A stretch of 17,304 nt of DNA from an uncultured Bacilli bacterium (GTDB lineage: Bacteria > Bacillota_I > Bacilli_A > RF39 > UBA660), in assembly GCA_947625395.1 (NCBI GenBank), contig CANQOD010000006.1, positions 1-17,304 of the forward strand, written 5' to 3'. The stretch's first letter is position 1; each line of letters starts with the position of its first letter. The position numbers were made by a program, and so were the translations under genes. The notes below the pieces were generated by a model. It saw nothing but the letters and a program-made list of their open reading frames with translations. It was not told the origin of the DNA and did not search any database. This document shows, one piece after another, positions 12,721 to 17,304 of the stretch.

Positions 12721-13977
12721 ATGAGAAAGGATAATGAATCGGGCGCAATAGTAATTGAGGCAACAATTTCGTTGACTGCATTTGTCTTTGCTATATTTAC
12801 TATTTTGTCTATTGTAAATATCTTCTACATTCAGGCTAAAATGAGTGTTGCCCTCGATTCTGCGGCTAAGGAAATTTCTCAATATTCTTACCTCTACTAT
12901 AAACTTGGCATTGATCAACTTGATTCGAGTCTTCATGCTGGGACAGAGGATTCCAGGGCAACAGTAGAGCAGACGATTGACGGTGTTGGCTCGCTGCTAG
13001 ACTCACTCTCAGATGCTAGCAACAGCATTGAAACTGGTGACTTTGAGTCGCTTGTTTCAGCAATAGACAGTGGAGCGAGTAATGTAGATAGTCTTGTGAC
13101 AATGTATGCAGATAAAATAGCTGATGATCCGAAAGGTTTTATTATTGGCATGGGTAAGATGGCCGGCGATGAATTGAAAGAGGAAGTTAAGGTCATTTTA
13201 GGACAGGTTCTTGCCAAAGCGTTTATGAAAAAGAATCTTATGGCATATCAGGGCGACGATCCGGATCAATTTCTCAGGAGATATAGGGTTGTTGATGGTA
13301 TGGCTGGTTTAGATTTTGATTATACTGCACTTATGGCTTATGGAACTTCTAACCAAATCCAACTGGTAGTCACATATGATGTCGAAGTGATTAAACTTCT
13401 AAATATAGATTTTACATTTAAATTTAGGCAGTGTGCCAAAACTACAGCATGGGGGAATGGAATCTCACTTATACATCCAGACACATCCACTCCTTCAGTA
13501 ATTTCTGTGTGGGACAATCCATCTTCATCTGAACGTGGCAAAATAATTGTGTTGGAAGAAAAGAAAAATTATAATTATACATCAAGTAGCAATGGATTTG
13601 ATGCGTATAACAACACCGGTGGAGCAAATGAGTTTGTAAGCATTATTTCAGTTAATACTCATGATTCCTCATATACTTCTCCCGACGGGATAAAATCAAG
13701 ACTTTCTCAGACTTACAATGATATGTATAGCTCGGTGGAGGATTTGGATGTTCAAATAAATGTTCAAGATAGTAATGGACAATCTGTAACTGTTAATTCT
13801 GATCTAAATTCACGTACATATAAAGTTGTTCTTGTTGTACCTGATGATGCAGATATGAGTGTTGTTCAACAAGCGGTGAATGAATTTGAGGCAGCTCATC
13901 CGGGTGTTACCGTTGAAACAAAAACAGGGTATGGAAGGCCCACGCCTCATTCTGAGGAATCAGACGAAAATAGCTAA
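12721..13977 (+). CDS. TadE/TadF-like pseudopilin with a large ectodomain
   Basis: 418 residues from ATG 12721, chosen because GAGAGGTG lies 7 nt upstream. An in-frame ATG at 12694 that overlaps the lipoprotein stop would add 9 residues and has no binding site. The N-terminus is prepilin-like: RKDNESG, then AIVIEATISLTAFVFAIFTI. Cleavage after G8 puts Glu13 at +5, the same arrangement as in the other TadE-like protein. The ectodomain is long for this family. Residues 60-140 are Asp/Ser-rich and helical, the middle part holds hydrophobic strands (LVVTYDVEVIKLLNIDFTF), and a C-terminal domain reads TYKVVLVVPDDADMSVVQQ. The tail is acidic (SEESDENS). It probably forms part of the pilus tip or base complex. 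Confidence 0.8.
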   Translation: MRKDNESGAIVIEATISLTAFVFAIFTILSIVNIFYIQAKMSVALDSAAKEISQYSYLYYKLGIDQLDSSLHAGTEDSRATVEQTIDGVGSLLDSLSDASNSIETGDFESLVSAIDSGASNVDSLVTMYADKIADDPKGFIIGMGKMAGDELKEEVKVILGQVLAKAFMKKNLMAYQGDDPDQFLRRYRVVDGMAGLDFDYTALMAYGTSNQIQLVVTYDVEVIKLLNIDFTFKFRQCAKTTAWGNGISLIHPDTSTPSVISVWDNPSSSERGKIIVLEEKKNYNYTSSSNGFDAYNNTGGANEFVSIISVNTHDSSYTSPDGIKSRLSQTYNDMYSSVEDLDVQINVQDSNGQSVTVNSDLNSRTYKVVLVVPDDADMSVVQQAVNEFEAAHPGVTVETKTGYGRPTPHSEESDENS

Positions 13978-13995
13978 TCGAAAGGAGGAGAACCG

Positions 13996-14667
13996 GTGCA
14001 GTTAGTTGTGTTACCTATTGTTTGTGTTGTGGCTTATGTGATAAGTTTATTCTTATTTATAATGGATGAGAAAAAAACAGCAAAGGAAAATAAAACTGAA
14101 TCAAATGACAGTAAAAAATCGCTTGCAATATATATATATTGCGGAGTAATGTTTGTACTTGTTGGTATAGCTACGGTTCTCTTTTGCACGATATATAAAG
14201 ATAATAACGTTTTTGTCAGTCTAAAACGCCTGTTGCTTTTGTGTGTGTTATGGCCGATTGCCTTTATTGATTTTAGAACTTATAGAATTCCAAATACATT
14301 CATCGCTTTTGGATTAATATGTAGGGGATTGCTTCTTCCTTTTGAAATGATTTTTGAATGGGATCATTTATGGAGTCAATTGGCATCGGAAGTTATTGCA
14401 GTTGTTGCGTTGCTTTTGGCAGCTTTTCTCTGTAGCTTATGCATCAAAAACTCCATTGGGTTTGGTGATATGAAATTATTTGTTGTCATGGGACTCTTGC
14501 TCGGGTTAGATGGAATATGGAGTGCAGTCTTTTTGGCGTTAATTCTCTCATTCATAATATCTTTGTATCTTCTTATATCAAAGAAGAAGAGCCGGAAGGA
14601 TGCCATACCTTTTGGGCCGGCACTTGTAATAGGGACTTTTTTATCAGTTTGTTTATCAGGGATGTGA
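13996..14667 (+). CDS. A24 prepilin peptidase (TadV/CpaA-like)
   Basis: A 223-residue integral membrane aspartic protease that cuts the leader from Flp and the pseudopilins. The two catalytic aspartates are present: D92 in the FIDFRTYRIPN segment (90-100) and D158 in GFGDMKLF, the GxGD motif (155-162). There are about six or seven membrane segments. An N-terminal pair of helices (about 1-22 and 43-64) is joined by a Lys/Asn-rich cytoplasmic loop and precedes the catalytic core. There is no cysteine-rich methyltransferase domain, as is usual for TadV/CpaA. The start is GTG 13996, strongly supported by AAAGGAGG at 13981-13988. It sits in the same operon as four likely substrates. Confidence 0.93.
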   Translation: MQLVVLPIVCVVAYVISLFLFIMDEKKTAKENKTESNDSKKSLAIYIYCGVMFVLVGIATVLFCTIYKDNNVFVSLKRLLLLCVLWPIAFIDFRTYRIPNTFIAFGLICRGLLLPFEMIFEWDHLWSQLASEVIAVVALLLAAFLCSLCIKNSIGFGDMKLFVVMGLLLGLDGIWSAVFLALILSFIISLYLLISKKKSRKDAIPFGPALVIGTFLSVCLSGM

Positions 14668-14676
14668 GGTATTAAA

Positions 14677-15978
14677 ATGAAGAACTATAAATTTCTTGTG
14701 CCAATTGTTATGGTTGTCCTTTTCACAGCATCAATATACATGCTGTACAGTACTAAGTCTGCCGAAGTTAATCAATATAATCAGTATCTTAACGATGCAA
14801 GGTCTTGCAGAGAACTCGGAATTCTGACTGATGCCGAAGATAATTATAAGAAAGCTCTAGAAATTAAGCCGTCAATAGAATTGTCGGTAGAATTAGGAGA
14901 ATTCTATTGGGAATCAGCACAAACGAGAAGCGCAATTAATTGGGGAAATGATGTTATAGTAAAATATCCCAAAGATGTATCTGGATACGAATTTTTGATG
15001 AATATATATATTCAAAGAAAAGACTATATTGCATGTTTTGATTTAAACGAAAAAATGCAGAAGAGAAAATTAACATCAGAGTCAATAACCTCACAACTGA
15101 GTGAAATCGAATACGAATTTTTCTTTAATTGTGAGTTTTCAGATGTTGGTATATATAGTGGTGGACTATGTCCGGTTCAGGTGGGAAACAAATGGGGATA
15201 CGTTAATTTAACAGGTGATAATGTAATCGCAGCTCAGTTTACAAAGGCTGGGTATTTCTCCGGGGACTTGGCTCCTGTTGTTACCGCTGATGGAGATGCG
15301 TATTTTATCGATACTAAAGGAAATAAGAAGCAAGTTGTTCAAGGAGTCGAAAATATTCGTGAATTAGGTTTAATTGAAAATGGAATATTTTCGGTATTTG
15401 ACGGGAAAACTTGGGGCTTCTATAACTCAGATAGCCAACATTTGTTTGGAGAATATGCATCCTCATCTTCAATCGGAAACGGCATTGCTGCAGTGAAAAC
15501 GGGAAATAAATGGTCTTTAGTTAATCGAGATGGAAACGCAGTTTCTGATACAACATATGACGGCGTTGTTTCAGATGAAAAAAACGTGGTATTTAGAAAC
15601 GAAAGATTATTTGTCTATGATGATTTGTCATATTATTTAATTGACTCCGACGGAAACAAAATATCTGACAATAAATATGAAGATGCACGCGTATTCAATG
15701 ATACAACATTTGCCGCAGTTAAGACAGGTAATAAATGGGGATTTATTGATAAGGATGGCAACGTGGTTATTGAAGCACAGTTTGAAGATGCTAGGAGCTT
15801 TTCAAACGGATTAGCTGCAGTGCAGATGACAGGAAAATGGGGCTTTATTGACACAACAGGTAAGATGGTTATTGCACCTCAATTTGATGATGCAAAAGAC
15901 TTCAATAATAAGGGCTGCGTTTTTGTGAAAGTAGATGACACGTGGAAATTGCTTCGGTTATATAAATATAATTATTGA
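14677..15978 (+). CDS. Membrane-anchored TPR and WG-repeat protein
   Basis: 433 residues. An N-terminal membrane helix (about 6-24) anchors a probably extracytoplasmic body. Residues 33-125 look like TPR units (NQYLNDARSCRELGILTDAEDNYKKALEIKPS). From about residue 160 come about seven WG repeats. The clearest are KWGYVNLTGDNVIAAQF (172-188), KTWGFYNSDSQ (244-254), KWGFIDKDGNVVIEAQFEDA (353-372) and KWGFIDTTGKMVIAPQFDDA (387-406). Degenerate ones occur at 278-294 and 318-336. WG repeats form beta-propeller or solenoid-like surfaces for binding; ligands are unknown. TGAGGT lies before the ATG, overlapping the peptidase stop. It is unusual as a Tad operon member and could be a surface-binding or scaffolding subunit. 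Confidence 0.85.
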   Translation: MKNYKFLVPIVMVVLFTASIYMLYSTKSAEVNQYNQYLNDARSCRELGILTDAEDNYKKALEIKPSIELSVELGEFYWESAQTRSAINWGNDVIVKYPKDVSGYEFLMNIYIQRKDYIACFDLNEKMQKRKLTSESITSQLSEIEYEFFFNCEFSDVGIYSGGLCPVQVGNKWGYVNLTGDNVIAAQFTKAGYFSGDLAPVVTADGDAYFIDTKGNKKQVVQGVENIRELGLIENGIFSVFDGKTWGFYNSDSQHLFGEYASSSSIGNGIAAVKTGNKWSLVNRDGNAVSDTTYDGVVSDEKNVVFRNERLFVYDDLSYYLIDSDGNKISDNKYEDARVFNDTTFAAVKTGNKWGFIDKDGNVVIEAQFEDARSFSNGLAAVQMTGKWGFIDTTGKMVIAPQFDDAKDFNNKGCVFVKVDDTWKLLRLYKYNY

Positions 15979-15990
15979 GGTGGATGCGTA

Positions 15991-17304
15991 ATGAATTTTT
16001 CATTTGAAAATCAAGGCACATATACATATCTTGTCTATTCCATAGGAAGCGGGGACTCTCTTGATACAATGAGTCTTGGAATGCTGACCAACAACAAGAT
16101 AACCGGTATAGCTCCTACTTTGTATACTCAAATGGATGAAGAGAAGTATATAAAGTACAATGTTTCGGCCAAAATATCTGTTAAACAGTTTTTTACGGGG
16201 CCAGTAAATAGAAAACGCTTACTAGGGGTTTTCAGTGGAATTGTTAATGGGTTAATTTCCGCCGAAGATTATATGATAGATGCGAATTCGATTATACTGG
16301 ATCTTGACTATATTTTCGTGGATGTTTCGACCTGCAATACAGTGCTGATTTGTCTTCCGATAGCTGGTGCGGTTGAAAATGATTCGGATTTAGGCATGTT
16401 TTTTAAGAATATCATGTTTAACATTCAATCGGATCAAACGGAAAATTGTAATCATGTTGCGGAGATAATTAATTACTTGAACAGCTCACCTGTATTTTCT
16501 CTAGTAGATTTTAAGAAGGTGCTTGATAGCTTACAGAATGAAAGTGGTTTGGCTGTACATTCGTCTGAGCCTGCGCCGACTCGACCAGAAACTCCTCCTA
16601 CGCCGCCTAAGGTTGTCGATCGGCCGCCGCAAAATGTTCCGCAGGCCCCACCGCAACAACCTAAACCTGTTAATCCTGCTCCTGTAGCACCGCCCGTGCA
16701 AAATACTCCGCCAGTGGTTCCTCAAACAGTCACGCCAAATGGGCCTCAGGAAAAAGGTATGTCAATGCTTACTCTTCTTATGCATTACAATAAAGAGAAT
16801 GCAGCGGCGTACAAAGCGCAGAAAGCAGCAAAAAAGGCAGCGAAAGCAAAAACGCCTTCACCGTCGACAAATGCTGGTTTCACAGTTCCCGGTGCGCCAA
16901 ATCAACCAAAAGCCGATCCGGGATTTGCTGTCCCAGGGCAATCTACGCCGGCACCTCAGGCTGTTCAACAACCAGCTAAATCAAACACTGTGCCTCAGGC
17001 TGTGCCGCAACCTGCTTCGCGTCCAGCGCCGCAACCTGCGATACAGCCAAGTCCTATACCACAGGGACAACCAATGAATTTTGGAGACACCACGGTTTTA
17101 AGCGGGGGAAATGCAGGTGAAACAACAGTACTTTCTGGGGGAAAGACCGCCCACGGAAGACCGCTTTCTCCGTTCTTGATTAGAAGCAAAAATAACGAAA
17201 AAATTCCTGTAAACAAGCCGGTATACCGAATCGGTAAAGAGCGCAGTTATGTGGATTATTTCGTGGGGGACAATACAGCTGTAAGTCGTAGTCACGCGAA
17301 TATT
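15991..17304 (+). CDS. DUF6382-like / FHA domain protein (partial, C-terminus outside window)
   Basis: 438 codons are open to the window edge. GAGGTGG, overlapping the previous stop, is 7 nt before ATG 15991. Residues 1-185 form a globular domain (GTYTYLVYSIGSGDSLDTMS and LDLDYIFVDVSTCNTVLICL) that resembles the DUF6382 domain of clostridial FHA proteins. Residues 190-360 are a Pro/Gln/Ala-rich linker with a basic helix (270-287) and two GFxVPG motifs (296-301, 310-315). Two near-identical threonine motifs follow, DTTVLSGG (366-373) and ETTVLSGG (377-384). An FHA domain starts at about 394, with VYRIGKERSYVDYFV and the conserved SRSHANI (432-438). FHA domains bind phosphothreonine, so the protein probably links Ser/Thr kinase signalling to the pilus. 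The function in Tad loci is not established. Confidence 0.85.
   Translation, partial: MNFSFENQGTYTYLVYSIGSGDSLDTMSLGMLTNNKITGIAPTLYTQMDEEKYIKYNVSAKISVKQFFTGPVNRKRLLGVFSGIVNGLISAEDYMIDANSIILDLDYIFVDVSTCNTVLICLPIAGAVENDSDLGMFFKNIMFNIQSDQTENCNHVAEIINYLNSSPVFSLVDFKKVLDSLQNESGLAVHSSEPAPTRPETPPTPPKVVDRPPQNVPQAPPQQPKPVNPAPVAPPVQNTPPVVPQTVTPNGPQEKGMSMLTLLMHYNKENAAAYKAQKAAKKAAKAKTPSPSTNAGFTVPGAPNQPKADPGFAVPGQSTPAPQAVQQPAKSNTVPQAVPQPASRPAPQPAIQPSPIPQGQPMNFGDTTVLSGGNAGETTVLSGGKTAHGRPLSPFLIRSKNNEKIPVNKPVYRIGKERSYVDYFVGDNTAVSRSHANI
17086..17142 (+). other. Tandem TTVLSGG phospho-switch-like motifs before the FHA domain
   Basis: Residues 366-373 and 377-384 repeat the pattern [DE]TTVLSGG just upstream of the FHA fold. 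In GarA/OdhI-type regulators an ETT motif at this position is phosphorylated by Ser/Thr kinases and then folds back onto its own FHA domain. The similarity in place and pattern is seen; phosphorylation is inferred. Confidence 0.4.

Noticed and set aside
16531..17216. Several open frames on either strand inside the last gene (Arg-rich or Pro-rich)
   Set aside because: They are shadows of the Pro/Gln-rich linker codons of the FHA protein, which has a clear start, binding site and domains.

Overview
The window reads as chromosomal DNA of a monoderm Firmicute, most likely a gut-type Clostridia (Oscillospiraceae/Lachnospiraceae-like). The reasons are strong AGGAGG-type ribosome binding sites, GTG starts, moderate to low GC, and a Tad pilus locus built from clostridial parts (Flp1-type pilin, DUF5702-like giant protein, DUF6382-like/FHA protein) with no secretin or other outer-membrane component. 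The lineage is inferred from gene style, not from a search.

Left part (1-1374): a tRNA-Asn(GTT) with a very strong intrinsic terminator, an ASCH-domain gene bracketed by two copies of an 87-bp direct repeat, then about 0.5 kb with only short broken reading frames, ending in another terminator.

Middle part (1375-2967): a tyrosine recombinase gene enclosed by a perfect 25-bp inverted repeat (1375-1399 and 2943-2967). Just inside the left repeat, on the minus strand, lies a near-consensus sigma-A promoter (TTGACA, 18 bp, TACAAT with TG extension) that points outward. In this orientation it fires left, into a GC-rich hairpin. If the segment were inverted, it would sit about 150 bp upstream of the regulator/pilus operon and point into it. 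I read this as a candidate phase-variable promoter switch carrying its own recombinase, here in the OFF orientation for the pilus.

Right part (3071-17304): a single plus-strand run of tightly packed genes. It opens with a TetR-family regulator gene that carries a frameshift and overlaps the next gene. Then follow tadZ-like, tadA (assembly ATPase), tadB and tadC (platform proteins), a Flp pilin, a TadE pseudopilin, a 1079-residue DUF5702-like membrane-anchored protein, a lipoprotein with BspA-type leucine-rich repeats, a second TadE/F-like pseudopilin with a large ectodomain, an A24 prepilin peptidase, a membrane-anchored WG-repeat protein, and a DUF6382-like/FHA protein that runs off the window. 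A 24-bp uninterrupted RNA hairpin (using GU pairs) separates the pilin gene from the minor pseudopilin genes and probably sets their relative expression.

Together the genes encode pilin, its peptidase, the motor and platform, minor pseudopilins, surface proteins that could act as adhesins or sensors, and a likely Ser/Thr-phosphorylation input through the FHA domain, all downstream of a possible DNA-inversion switch.
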